Assembly (NCBI GenBank): GCA_025667525.1
Contig: CM046876.1
Span: 483,000,557-483,064,556 of the forward strand
Source: Glebionis coronaria
Lineage: Eukaryota > Streptophyta > Magnoliopsida > Asterales > Asteraceae
Length of the DNA stretch: 64,000 bases
Direction: 5' to 3'
Numbering within the stretch: the stretch's first letter is position 1; each line of letters starts with the position of its first letter. Shown here in pieces: positions 47,985-58,326 of this stretch. A program made the translations under genes and the position numbers. The notes beneath the pieces were generated by a model, which made no database searches, was not told the origin of the DNA, and saw only the letters and a program-made list of their open reading frames with translations.

Positions 47985-49258
47985 TAGGGTTTATGGTTTA
48001 GGGTTGGGGTTTAGGGTTTAGGGTTTAGGGTTTAAGGTATAGAGTTGAGGGTTAAGGTTTAGGATTTATGGTTTAGGGTTAATGAAGTGGTTTATGTTTA
48101 GGGTTTATAGTTTAATTTAATTTCATGTTTTATGGTTAATTAATGTTGTTTAAAGTTTATAATTTAGGATTTATATAAGGTATAATGCATTAGGTTTAGG
48201 TTGTATGGTTTAGACTTTAGGTTTAGGTTCTATGGCTTAGACTTTAGGGTTATGGTTTAAGGTTTAGGATTTGTGGTTTAATTAGCTATTGTTTATGGTT
48301 TAAGGTTTAATTAGGATTTATGGTTTAATTAGCTAGGGTTTGTGGTTTAAAGATTAATTACTATTTAAGGTTTATAGTTTAAGGTTAAATGGTTTAAGGT
48401 GTATGATACAGTGTTTAGGGTGCATTGGTTTAAGGTTTAGTGTTTAGGGTTTAAGGTTCATTGGTTTATGGTTTAAGGTTTAGGATTTATGGTTTAATTA
48501 GCTAGGGTTTGTGGTTTAATGGTTAAATAGGATTTAAGGTTAATTGGTTTAAGGTGTATGATATAGTGTTTAGGGTGCATTGGCTTAAGGTTTAAGGGTT
48601 AGGATTTAGGGTTTAAGGTTCATAGGTTTATGGTTTAATTAACTAGGGTTTATGGTTTAAGGGTTAAATAGGATTTAAGGTTAAATGGTTTAAGGTGTAT
48701 GATTTAGTGTTTAGGGTGCATTGGTTCAAGGTTTAGGGCTTAGGGTTTAGGGTTTAAGGTTCATTGGTTTATGGTTTAAGGTTTATGATTTATGGTTTAA
48801 TTAGCTAGGGTTTGTGGTTTAAGGGTTAAATAGGATTTAAGGTTTATAGGTTTAAGGTGTATGATATAGTGTTTAGGGTGCATTGGTTTAAGGTTTAGGG
48901 CTTAGGGTTTAAGGTTTATTGGTTTATGGTTTAAGGTTTATGATTTATGGTTTAATTAGCTAGGGTTTGTGGTTTAAGGGTTAAATAGGATTTAAGGTTT
49001 ATAGGTACGGGTTTATGATTTAGTGTTTAGGGTTCATTGGTTTAAGGTTTAGGACTTAGGGTTTAGGGTTTATTTGTTTAAGGTTTAATGTTTAGGATTT
49101 AGGGTTTAAGGTTTAGGGTTTATTGAGGTTCAATGTTTAGGGTTTAATGTTTAAGGTTTAGGGTTTATGGTATGTAGGATTATGATTTATGGTTTAATTA
49201 GGGTTTAAGGTTTAAGGGTTATATGGTTTAGGGTTAAATGGTTTAAGGTTTAGGTTTT
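47985..49258 (+). repeat. Degenerate telomere-like (TTTAGGG)n tract with ~150-bp higher-order units
   Basis: About 1.27 kb of GTTTAGGG, GTTTAAGG, GTTTATGG and similar words, the Arabidopsis-type telomere unit in decayed form, G-rich on the plus strand throughout. A larger unit with GTGTATGATATAGTGTTTAGGGTGCATTGG and GGTTTAATTAGCTAGGG recurs near 48400, 48554, 48694, 48857 and 49010. It lies between the two CACTA genes, so it is internal, not a chromosome end. Confidence 0.85.
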
Positions 49259-50612
49259 AAAATAAGTCAGATAACAAATTACTCATCGTTTATGTACGTT
49301 CAGACATGGTCTTGGTGAAATAAGTCATAAAACCGTTTAAGCACCGACCTCTTAAAAGGGGCATAGAACGCTTGCATATATTATTCATATATTACTTATT
49401 TAAAACATAATATAATTGTATGTTGTTGATTTTTTGTCTTAATTTTGATACTTTCACTTTTAACATTTTTTATGTTATATGATTAGCTGATAATACGACT
49501 CCACCACATTGGCGCATTTAAACTAATAATTCCTTAAATATATTTCATGCATTATATTAATTTTGTAATAGATATAAACCACAAAATGTAAGCTTATGAC
49601 ACATATGCCCATCTCGACTTATATATGTTTAATAAATCATAAATAACATATTTATAAAAGGGTAAAAGTCATAAATACACAAATACTTATAATAGTCCAT
49701 TGTACCCAATGGACTTTTTTATGTGCGATATTCCTATTTGAACAGAAATATAAAGTTGGACTTTTTTTAATGACTAGATATTACCGGTTTTATTTATTTT
49801 GGGGGAAAAGAACACTTATAATGATCAACTGACCCACCAGAAATCATAATCATCTTTTCCCCTTCGCTTGTAAGAACAAGAACCCTAAAAAAATTAATTC
49901 CACTGTCTAATTTGTTGAACAGGTTTGTGCTTTTATACATGCTTTTTGTATTATTATTTATGATGTTATCTACAATCAACATTTTTTCCCTTTTTTTGGA
50001 ATCAAAGAACCATAACATTATTAGGGTTTAGACGTTAATTGGATAGACATAATTGAACCCCATTTATATTGATTATGACGATTTATGTTATTTTATGCAT
50101 ATTTTGACTGCTTAGTTATGTTCATGGCGGTTTGATTTTATTTGGATCCCATTTGCATAGAATCACTCTATTATATCTGTTTAAAAATCATAAAATGGGT
50201 GTTTCAGATTGATAGGGTTTTTTTGGGGTTTGAGTGACAGCAAATCCCAAGACTGGAACCTGAACACTTGTTTTTTTTTGTGGTTATAAGTGTTTTCAAG
50301 TTTTAGTTTTAAGTATTTAAGTTCCAATTTATTTATGCAAGATTCATAAAAATCTGCCTGTTTCAGTTATTAGGTTCCAAAATCTTTGATTAAGTGTTTG
50401 AGTTCATGATATTTTTTTATCAGTTACTCCGTTTGTTAGTTTAGGGTTGTGGTCTGTTTATTTGCGTGATATGTTAGTCATAAAAATCACCAAAGTAGCA
50501 TAAAAATCTACAACCCCTTGTTTTCTATGAAAATTGGTTCCAACTCCTAACACCACTTATCCATATCCCTTTACACTTTCAATCCCTAACATATATATCT
50601 CAGATATAAAAA
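49259..50612. other. CACTA interior, no gene seen
   Basis: AT-rich. Repeated mention of AATAGTCCATTGTACCCAATGGAC near 49691 forms a short inverted repeat (GTCCATTG/CAATGGAC). ATATATAT upstream of 50613 might serve as a promoter element for the next ORF. Nothing else supported. Confidence 0.3.
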
Positions 50613-51188
50613 ATGACAAAAACAAAGGTTGAAGTGATTGAGTTGAGTGACTTTAGCTACGAAGATGTGTTTTGTCCTAGTGGAGATGCTGGGTGGTTCG
50701 AAAAGGGGTGTGAAGGATATTCAAAGCACCATGCACTTCCTCCCATTGGATCAGCCAAAAGGCCTAGGCCTGCTGTTACGGATTCTGTTGCTGAAAGGTT
50801 TAAGACTGGGAATATTCCAAAGGAGGTGCTGCAATCGTATGGCTATGTTGATTTAGCTGAGTATTATGCTGATTCACAATACTGGGAGACTTGGGATGAA
50901 GATGAAGGTAGTCCATTTGCTGATTCCTATTATGATGAGACAGATGAGGCTGATGAAGACAGCATTGACTCACTTGAGTTCTATGAAGACACCCTAAAAG
51001 TGAAAGCCAACACCCAAAAGAAAATAGGTCCTGATGTGAACTATGTTCCCAAAAACATTGTGAAAAGCCCTACCCCTATTTACAATGTTGTTCTTTGTCT
51101 TGGTAACAAAACAACTTGGAAACAGATTGTAGAAAAAATAGGGAAGAGGCCGGCTGGTTCCAATGGGAAGGGGAAGGCAAAGGCCTGA
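50613..51188 (+). CDS. Unrecognised acidic 191-aa protein inside the CACTA element
   Basis: An undamaged ORF, ATG at 50613, TGA at 51186-51188. The N-terminal third holds SYEDVFCPSGDAGWFEKGCEGYSKHHALPP (in part) and a basic patch SAKRPRP; the middle is strongly acidic (ETWDEDEGS, DETDEADEDS); the C-terminus ends in KRPAGSNGKGKAKA, nuclear-signal-like. No transmembrane segment or known motif seen. It lies between the divergent transposase genes, is the only intact ORF there, and runs toward TNP2. It could be an accessory CACTA protein, or a captured host gene fragment. I do not recognise a family. Confidence 0.6.
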   Translation: MTKTKVEVIELSDFSYEDVFCPSGDAGWFEKGCEGYSKHHALPPIGSAKRPRPAVTDSVAERFKTGNIPKEVLQSYGYVDLAEYYADSQYWETWDEDEGSPFADSYYDETDEADEDSIDSLEFYEDTLKVKANTQKKIGPDVNYVPKNIVKSPTPIYNVVLCLGNKTTWKQIVEKIGKRPAGSNGKGKAKA

Positions 51189-52016
51189 TGTTTTTTACAT
51201 TTATAGTATTGTCTAATTTTCTGCATTTTCCTATGATGTAAAATTTTTTTTGGAACAATCATATGATGTAATTGCTTGAAACAATGATTGACCACAGATG
51301 ATGTAGTCGTCAATAAATTTTGCTAACAAAATGAATATCAAATTAATCTATGTTTGTTTACAACTTGGCATTCTGATTATTACCATATTTATAACATATA
51401 AATAAAGTCATTAAGGTAACACAAAATATAAAAAATACAAATTTTAAACCCAACGTATACTTATATAAGCTCTAACTCTAGTCCCACGATCAGCCCATTG
51501 CGCCACACACACCCCTAGATGCATATCAGATAATAAATAACCAACATTTCGGGTCAAATTTTAACACTTTGACTTCAAACTTTTATTGAGTGAAATTTAA
51601 AACATGCCTCCAAAATTTTATTTTGTTGAAAATTGAAACTTTGCCTCCAAAATGTTATTTAGTGAACATTGAAATTAACTCCCATAAATTTTAAACGCAT
51701 CCCACATTTTTCCATCACTCATTCTCCAGCCATCAATAACAGCAACAACTATTATGTCCGGCCATCTACACCAGTTTTAATTTCATTACTTTATAAATCA
51801 GGTATTGTTTTTATTAGGATTACAATCTGTAGTGTTCATATGCATTTGTTTAGATAATTAATATATATGTGATTGGATTTTGGGGTTTTATATTATGCGT
51901 TATTGATTCATGCTATGTGCCTTAAACCTTTAAGAATGTTTTATCTTGGATATGATATATTGGTTTGTTTTGTGATTTATAGGATATATACGGTTTGATT
52001 TATCCTCAACACTACG
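51189..52016 (+). other. Spacer upstream of TNP2
   Basis: AT-rich, no gene supported. TTTATAG at 51976-51982 could be an acceptor site just before the TNP2 ATG, implying an upstream non-coding exon. Confidence 0.3.
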
Positions 52017-54328
52017 ATGGACAAGTCTTGGATAGGAAGTAATAGGACTAATAAAGAATATTTTGACGGAGTAGAAGCGTTTATTGAATATGCCAAAAAA
52101 AAGCAAGAGGAGATTAACCGCCACCCAGAAAGTCATAATGGACCACTTACAATTATATGTCCCTGTAACAGCTGCTTAAACCACATAGAGGGTACAGTGG
52201 AATCAGTAGGATTCCATTTATTCAGACATGGGTTTAATCCAAAGTACACAAATTGGATAAAACATGGAGAAAAGGACGAGCAATCATCAAATGCCCAAAT
52301 ATTAGTTGATGATACAATAGAGTATGTTGACAACACGGATGTCGACACGGATGCTGGTTCAGAAATTCCAACAGATGGCCCAGCAACAGTAGAGATGGTT
52401 AACGCTACAAAAGATGGTTTTGATGAGGATGACATTGTCAAGTTTCAACAACTAGTAGTAGACGCGGAGAAGCCACTTTATGAAGGATGTCCCGACTTCA
52501 CAAAGTTGTCTGCAATAGTTCAACTTCTCAACTTGAAGGGCAAGTATGGAGCTTGTGATAAGTTCTTTACTAAATTACTTGGTTTGATTAAAAAGATGCT
52601 GCCTGCTGCTAACGAACTAGTTGAAAGAACTTATCAGGCCAAAAAATGATGCGACTGATGGGATCATGATACAAAAAGATACATGTATGTATCAACAACT
52701 GCATGATTTACTGGAAAACTAACTCAAATTTGACTGCTTGCTCAACATGTGGGACAACAAGATGGAAGGTCGACAATAAGACAAAGAAAGTTTACAAAAA
52801 CATTCCAGCCAAAGTGATGTGGTACTTCCTAATTATACCAAGACTAAAACAATTCTTTAAGATACCAAGTATTATAGAAAACATGAGATGGCACGCAACA
52901 AGGAGGATAACATATTGTGTTTTACGTCGCCCTACAGATTCACAGGCATGGCGTACCATAGATGAAAAATTCCCCCAAATTGCAGAAGATCCAAGAAATA
53001 TACGGATGGAAATATCGGCTGATGGGGTTGACGTCAACTCAGGTAATAGGCATCACAGTGCATGGCCAGTTTTATGTGTCATATACAACCTTCCTCCATG
53101 GTTGTGTAAGAAACAAAAGTTTATCATGCTTTCGACCCTTATATCGGGATACCCGGGGAATGATATTGATGTTTTCTTAGAACCGTTAGTTGATGACCTG
53201 TATACCTTATTTGAAGATTGTGTTGATACATTTGATGCGTCAACGAAACAGAACTTTAAGCTTCGTTCCGTTGTGTTACGGACGATAAATGATTACCCAG
53301 CACTGGGTACATTATGTGGGTGCCCATACAGTGGATTCAATGGTTTCGTGGTATGTGGGAAAGATACACATTGTGTAAGACTTTCGGCCTTAGCCAAGCA
53401 AAGTTATGTTGGTCACAGAAGATATCTACCATACACCCATCCATTCAGAAAGCAAATGAAATCGTTTAATGGACAAAAAGAACTTGCACGTGCTCCAGTA
53501 CCAAAGACAAGGGGAAGAAATATACAACGAAGTTAAACATATTCAAAATAAGTGGGGAAAAGTAAAGAAAACTAACAATAACGCATCGGGAAACCAGGAA
53601 GATACAAGAGGCAGAGGTGGAAAAATTCAAAAGAACAAAAGAAAAGCAACAGAAGACGAGGGTAGTTTAAGCCAACCTACTGAATCATATTGGAAGAAAT
53701 TCAACATTTGGTATCGAATGCTAAGGTAGTGGAGGCATAATCCTGTTCCACATTGTATTGACTTTATGCATGTAGAAAAAAATGTCAGGGAGAGTTTTGT
53801 TGGAACTTTGCTAAATGTTCATGGGAAGACGAAAGATGGATTGAAGGCACGATTGGATCTGGCAGCTTTGGGTATAAAACTAGAGCTTTTTGCTAGGCTA
53901 GAAGACGAAAAAACAACACTACCTCCAGCAGGCTACACGTTAACTAATGCTGAAAAAGACAAATTTTATGAAACGTTAGCCAACCTCATAGTACCACAGG
54001 GATATTTTTTAAATTAGCGGTCAACCTAAAGGAAAGGAAGCTCATTGGCCTTAAGTCACATGACTATCACATGCTGATGCAAGAGTTTTTACCAATTTCA
54101 ATACGTTCAATCATGCACGCACCCACACGATATGCTATTATCAGGTTTTGCATTTTCTTTAAATCTATATGTAGAAAAGAAATCAAATTGGAAGAACTAG
54201 ATGCGATGCAACAAGAACTAGTTGTGACACTGTGCCTACTTGAGAGTTCTTTCCTCCGTCATTGTTTGATATTATGATACACTTGACTGTGCACCTAACT
54301 AGAGAGGTAAGATTGTGTGGTCCTAATG
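52017..54328 (+). pseudogene. TNP2-type CACTA transposase, frameshifted and cut by element G
   Basis: The ATG at 52017 starts a transposase-associated domain (MDKSWIGSNRTNKEYFDGVEAF..., with CPCNSCLNH). A one-base loss in an A-run near 52645 and a TGA at about 52668 break the frame. The next frame, from about 52670, carries the transposase core: CSTCGTTRW, WHATRR, ADGVDVNS and TINDYPALGTLCG, holding likely catalytic Asp residues. Further shifts near 53500, a stop at 53729 and a stop at 54015 precede HVEKNVRESFVGTLL and a DUF4218-like part, which ends at REVRLCGPN where element G starts. Such transposases bind and cut CACTA ends. This copy cannot do so. Confidence 0.82.
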
Positions 54329-55100
54329 TAGGAATTTTACAATTCTTTTTATCTCTAATTTATCGTTCCTCGACTCGACTCGAATTGATTTCCAATTTTA
54401 TCGTAAAGATTAATTGTTTTCGGTGAATAGTACTTGTTTGGTAATTAAAACTAAAAACTATTTAATCTATTTAAAAAGAAAATGCTTTTACACTATTTAA
54501 GATCTAATTAAAAAAATTTAAAACTATTTAAAAGTTATCAACTAATAAATTTATTTTGAAAATTACTTTTACTATTTAATAAGCAAAATCTATTTAAAAC
54601 TATTTTTTATTTAAAAACTAAATTAATTAAAATTTATATTACTAAAAAAACTAATTTATTTAGAAAACTAATTTTAAATTTCTAAAATAATAAAATATAT
54701 TTTTTATTTAAGACATTATAAACGTAATTTAATAAACTAATAATTAACTTAAAATGAAAACTTGTAAAAAAATCTATTTAAAAAAACTGACAGCTATCAA
54801 ACAGACTATATTAATAGCCGAAGCTATAATTAAACTAAAGAGAGAAGCTAGCACAAATGGTTAGCACGTTGGGTTGTTACCCGTGAGATCACGAGGTCGA
54901 ATCCCGTTGAGGACAATTTTTTTTGGATGATTATTTTTTTTTGAAGACTGATAGGAATTAGTATTTGAACTATCAGACCAGTTGTTTTGATATAACCGGG
55001 TACACGGTAACACGGGATCACGGGTCACGTCAAAAATACCAAAAGTGGATCGTTAAAGCACAGGTCCCTGCACAACATCACAACACAAACAACCTACTTG
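54329..55100 (-). repeat. Probable truncated 3' LTR and tail of element G
   Basis: TCGTTCCTCGACTCG...AATTGATTTCC (54363-54393) resembles the LTR start region of F (CGTTGTTCTCAGTTTC...). Then very A/T-rich DNA follows. From about 54990, CACGGTAACACGGGATCACGG and GGCTCCCCCTACACTTATT align with the internal tail of F near 38050-38170. No second LTR copy is present, so the LTR end cannot be fixed; the tail appears much shorter than in A or F, suggesting a deletion. Confidence 0.45.
54848..54914 (+). other. tRNA-like relic, possible SINE head
   Basis: TGGTTAGCACG resembles an A box and AGGTCGAATCCC a B box (consensus GGTTCGAATCC with one T missing), 33 bases apart, with GGGTTGTTACCC between them. 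No acceptor stem closes, so it is not a working tRNA gene. A T-rich stretch follows. It may be a SINE fragment, or a tRNA remnant carried in element G. Confidence 0.35.
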
Positions 55101-55236
55101 GCTCCCCCTACACTTATTGGTGGAAATGGGTGAAGGTAAAAAGGGGTGGAAAGGATGGAAAAGGTAAAAGTCTAACCTAGTTATACGATGCTTGATTTAT
55201 TTACCATGAGTCTCTAGCTCGACTCGATTTCTCGAA

Positions 55237-56857
55237 TTAATTCAAGGAAAAAGTAGAGAGGGATGGAATCATCTCATGAGAGATGTCCTCTCCAAAGTAC
55301 AACTTAACCCGTTGGCCATTCACCTTAAAATTGGGCCCATTTGGTTGAGATAACTCAATGGTGCCATAAGGGAAGATTTGGGCCACGGTGAATGGACCGG
55401 ACCAACGGCTCTTAAGTTTACCCGAAAAGATTTTCAACCGAGAGTTAAAGAGTAAAACTTGATCACCAACGTTGAACTCTTGGTTCTTAATCTTGGAATC
55501 ATGAATGAGCTTAGTCTTCTCCTTGTAGATCAATGAATTCTCATAAACCTCATTCCTAAGTTCATTAAGTTCATTGAGTTGGATTTTCCTAAGATCACCG
55601 GCTTTGTTTATGTCAAAATTAGCCCATTTCAAGGCCCAATAAGCCTTATGCTCCAACTCAATGGGGAGGTGGCATGCCTTTCCGTACACAAGGCGATAAG
55701 GAGTACAACCTATAGGTGTCTTATAAGTGTACGAAAAGCCCACAAAGCATCATCTAATTTATCAGCCCATGAGGCACGATGCTCTCCCACGGTACGCTCT
55801 AAGATTCGCTTAAGTCCACGGTTGGAAACCTCGGCTTGACCATTAGTTTGTGGATGATACGCGATGGAAAGTCGGTGATTGACACCATACTTATCCATGA
55901 CTCGTGCGAATTGATCATTGCAAAAATGAGTCCCGCGATCACTAATAATAGCACGCGGTACACCGAATCGAGCAAACAATTGTTTCAAGAAGTTTACAAC
56001 AACCCTCGCATCGTTAGTAGGTAAAGCCTTTGCTTCAACCCATTTTGATACGTAGTCAACGGCTACGAGGATGTACTTGTTCCCTTTGGATGATGGAAAT
56101 GACCCCATAAAGTCGATGCCCCATACGTCAAAGATTTCACATTCTTGTATGAAATTTTGAGGCATCTCATCTTTATGTGTGATCTTGCCTTGTCTTTGGC
56201 AAGCATCACAATGCTTAACCATTCCATGAGCGTCATGATAAATGGTGGGCCAATAGAATCCGGAGTCAAAAACTTTCTTAGCGGTGTAGTTAGGACCAAA
56301 GTGACCACCGGTGGGTCCTTTGTGGCAAGCTTCAAGGATTTGTAAAGCCGCCAGCCCATCAACACACCTACGAATGATAAGATCCACACATTGCTTGAAA
56401 AGATAAGGGTCGTCCCAATAATAGTGCTTAACATCCTTAAAGAATTTTTTCTTTTGTTGGGACGATAACCCTTCGATAAGAACACCACCCGCCAAATAGT
56501 TTGCAATGTCCACAAACCATGGGGTATCATCAAGATTGGAATTAATAGACATTAAGGTCTTAAGGGGAAAAGATGAATTAATCTCTTTATTTGCAAGTTC
56601 CCCTTGATAAGGATCCTCAAGTCTACTAAGATGATCTGCGGCTAGGTTTTCTGCTCCCTTTTTATCACAAATTTTGATTTTAAATTCTTGTAGGAGAAAA
56701 ACCCAACGAAGGAGTCTCGGTTTAGCATCTTGCTTGGTCAACAAGTATTTTAAGGCGGAATGGTCGGTGTAAACGATGGTGGTGGAAAGCACAAGATAGG
56801 GGCGGAATTTCTCAAAAGCATACACTACGGATAAAAACTCTTTTTCGGTAGTGGTAT
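55237..56857 (-). pseudogene. RNase H and integrase of element G, one frameshift
   Basis: From the right: RNase H end ([22 protein letters not shown] in part, [16 protein letters not shown]), an integrase zinc-binding region ([11 protein letters not shown] ... CDACQRQGK), and the catalytic core with D in WGIDFMG, D in ISDRGTHF and E in GQAEVSN. The frame breaks near 55735 after ALWAFRT, by one missing base, and resumes as [21 protein letters not shown] through [10 protein letters not shown] to the stop at 55237. This is the pol end of Athila-type Gypsy elements. The integrase would insert DNA copies; this copy is cut by E and frameshifted. Confidence 0.88.
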
Positions 56858-57394
56858 TGTTGGGAATAAATTATGGGTCAGTTCACTAGACGCTGATAAG
56901 AAGAATTCAAGCACTGATAGGATGACATTGGACGCTGACAGCCAAGCGTTGACACTTGAAGAAGTCAACGCTGACAGCCTTGAAGATTAGCACTGATGGA
57001 ATATATCTTCATACGAATCTTTTTGTTTATTTGTTTCTTTATTTGTATATGGTAAAGATAAGCTCGACATTGTATTTTCCATTATTATCTTTACCTAGAA
57101 TAGTTGATTCGTAGCTTATTGTACAAGACTTCTTAATCTATAAAAGAAGATCTTTTAGGTTAATGTTGATTATCAGTTTTCATAAGTTTTCGCAAGTTAA
57201 ACCTCTTTCATTGTAATCAAGTTCGATCATTCTAATACAAGTGAAAGTTTGTTTAACATCTTTGTGTTTTAGATTAAGTGTTAATTCTGCATAACACTTA
57301 GTTACTTTATTCATAAGCAAAGGTTTCTCTACGTGTATTACTTGATCTAATCTCGTATACACAAAGCTTAATCGATCTAAGTTTGGGATCAACA
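56858..57394 (+). repeat. 5' LTR of element E
   Basis: 537 bases, TGTTGGGAATAAATT...GGGATCAACA. TATAAAAG at 57139-57146. Six CGCTGACA-like motifs in 56889-56995, as in the LTR of D. Confidence 0.88.
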
Positions 57395-57396
57395 AG

Positions 57397-57411
57397 TGGT
57401 ATCAGAGCTTG
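57397..57411 (+). promoter_or_regulatory. Primer binding site of element E (initiator tRNA-Met)
   Basis: TGGTATCAGAGCTTG, the standard plant Copia primer site, begins two bases after the LTR end. Confidence 0.93.
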
Positions 57412-57501
57412 TTGAGAAACTTTTGATCTTTAAGTAACGTCAGAACCCTAAAACACCAAAAACCCTCAAAACCCTAAATTTCTCAAAACCCTAAAAACAT
57501 C

Positions 57502-58326
57502 ATGTCTGGCACAGATCAACCTGCTGCTTTGCTACAAAACAACTCCACAAATCCTAGTATCAAAATTCCCATGTTTGATGCCAGGAACTTCGAGCTTTGG
57601 AAGTCCAATTTTGAGCAATATATAGCTATTCATGACTACACTCTTTGGGAGATTGTTGAATATGGGAACACATTCGACAAAGCGCAAAAGATTGCTAATG
57701 CTATTGCCACAAGGATAGCTGTTCCTAATTGTCCTGAAGCTGATAAGAAGGAAAAGCCTGGAGATGGAAGAGCTGTATCTGTTGAAGATATAGCCAAGAA
57801 AAGGGTGGACATGAAAATCTTGAACATCATGAAACACGCCTTAGGTCATGAGAATCAGCACAAGTACAAACGCTTTGTGTCTGCAAAAAAGCTTTGGGAA
57901 GCTCTTGAAGTACCACATGGTGGCAATGCTGACACAAAAGAAGAAAAGAAGAAGCAACTCTTGCATGAGTATGCTGTCTTTAAGGCTCAACCCAATGAGA
58001 ATCTCAGCAGTGTGAGAAGTAGACTGCTTGACATCACAAGTCAACTTTCCTTCATGGGAACACAGATTGATGACCCTGACTTGAATGCTACTTTTCTCAA
58101 AAGCCTTGGTGATGTATGGAAGATTGAGACAAGATCCATTCTTGTCAATAACACCCACAAGACTTCCAGGTTTGATGACATCTTCAACAAACTAAGACTG
58201 TTGGAGAATGAATGGCTATTGGAGAGTGATAATAAATCTTCCAGCAGCAACATGGCCTTCTTCTCACAAAGTGAAGGCCAATTTGATTCCATGAACTCCT
58301 ATGGACATCCAGTCACTGGATCTTAA
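57502..58326 (+). CDS. Copia gag, N-terminal part, ended by a TAA
   Basis: ATG MSGTDQPAALLQ. The UBN2/DUF4219-like gag shape is clear: FDARNFELWKSNFEQYI, a helical middle (ALGHENQHKYKRFVSAKKLWEALE in part), KKQLLHEYAVFKAQPNENL, and LRLLENEWLLES. The frame ends at TAA 58324-58326 but stays open after it, so this is one gag interrupted by a nonsense codon. Gag would form the particle. The TAA falls just before a cluster of CGCT motifs (CAACGCTGG, CAGCGCTGG, CAACGCTTT). Confidence 0.82.
   Translation: MSGTDQPAALLQNNSTNPSIKIPMFDARNFELWKSNFEQYIAIHDYTLWEIVEYGNTFDKAQKIANAIATRIAVPNCPEADKKEKPGDGRAVSVEDIAKKRVDMKILNIMKHALGHENQHKYKRFVSAKKLWEALEVPHGGNADTKEEKKKQLLHEYAVFKAQPNENLSSVRSRLLDITSQLSFMGTQIDDPDLNATFLKSLGDVWKIETRSILVNNTHKTSRFDDIFNKLRLLENEWLLESDNKSSSSNMAFFSQSEGQFDSMNSYGHPVTGS

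Larger units (their letters stand above)
32054..54328 (+). mobile_element. CACTA (En/Spm) transposon, left end and body; right end outside the window
   Basis: Starts CACTAGTACAAAAAATGG at 32054 inside Copia H; a 3-base duplication would begin TTC. It has a 180-bp subterminal array, a Transposase_24-type gene on the minus strand and a TNP2 transposase on the plus strand. Element F (34343-43641) is inserted in it, and element G breaks TNP2 at about 54329. Without F it is at least 13 kb. Both transposase genes are broken, so it is probably dead itself. The inverted right end (TACTAGTG) is not in the window. Confidence 0.78.
54329..56857 (-). mobile_element. Element G: minus-strand Athila-like Gypsy retrotransposon, 3' part
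   Basis: Starts TGTAGGAATTTTAC at about 54329, inside TNP2. The minus-strand pol tail (RNase H and integrase) spans 56857-55237. At 56857 Copia element E interrupts it; upstream pol and gag would be beyond the window. It is the only element here with an Athila-like integrase, so a potential family of helpers for A, B and F. Confidence 0.75.

Noticed and set aside
47985..49258. A true chromosome end
   Set aside because: Words are heavily decayed and lie between two transposase genes with many kilobases of element DNA on both sides.
54848..54914. Functional tRNA-Asn gene (GTT in the middle loop)
   Set aside because: No acceptor stem, anticodon stem of only three to four pairs and a B box lacking one base.
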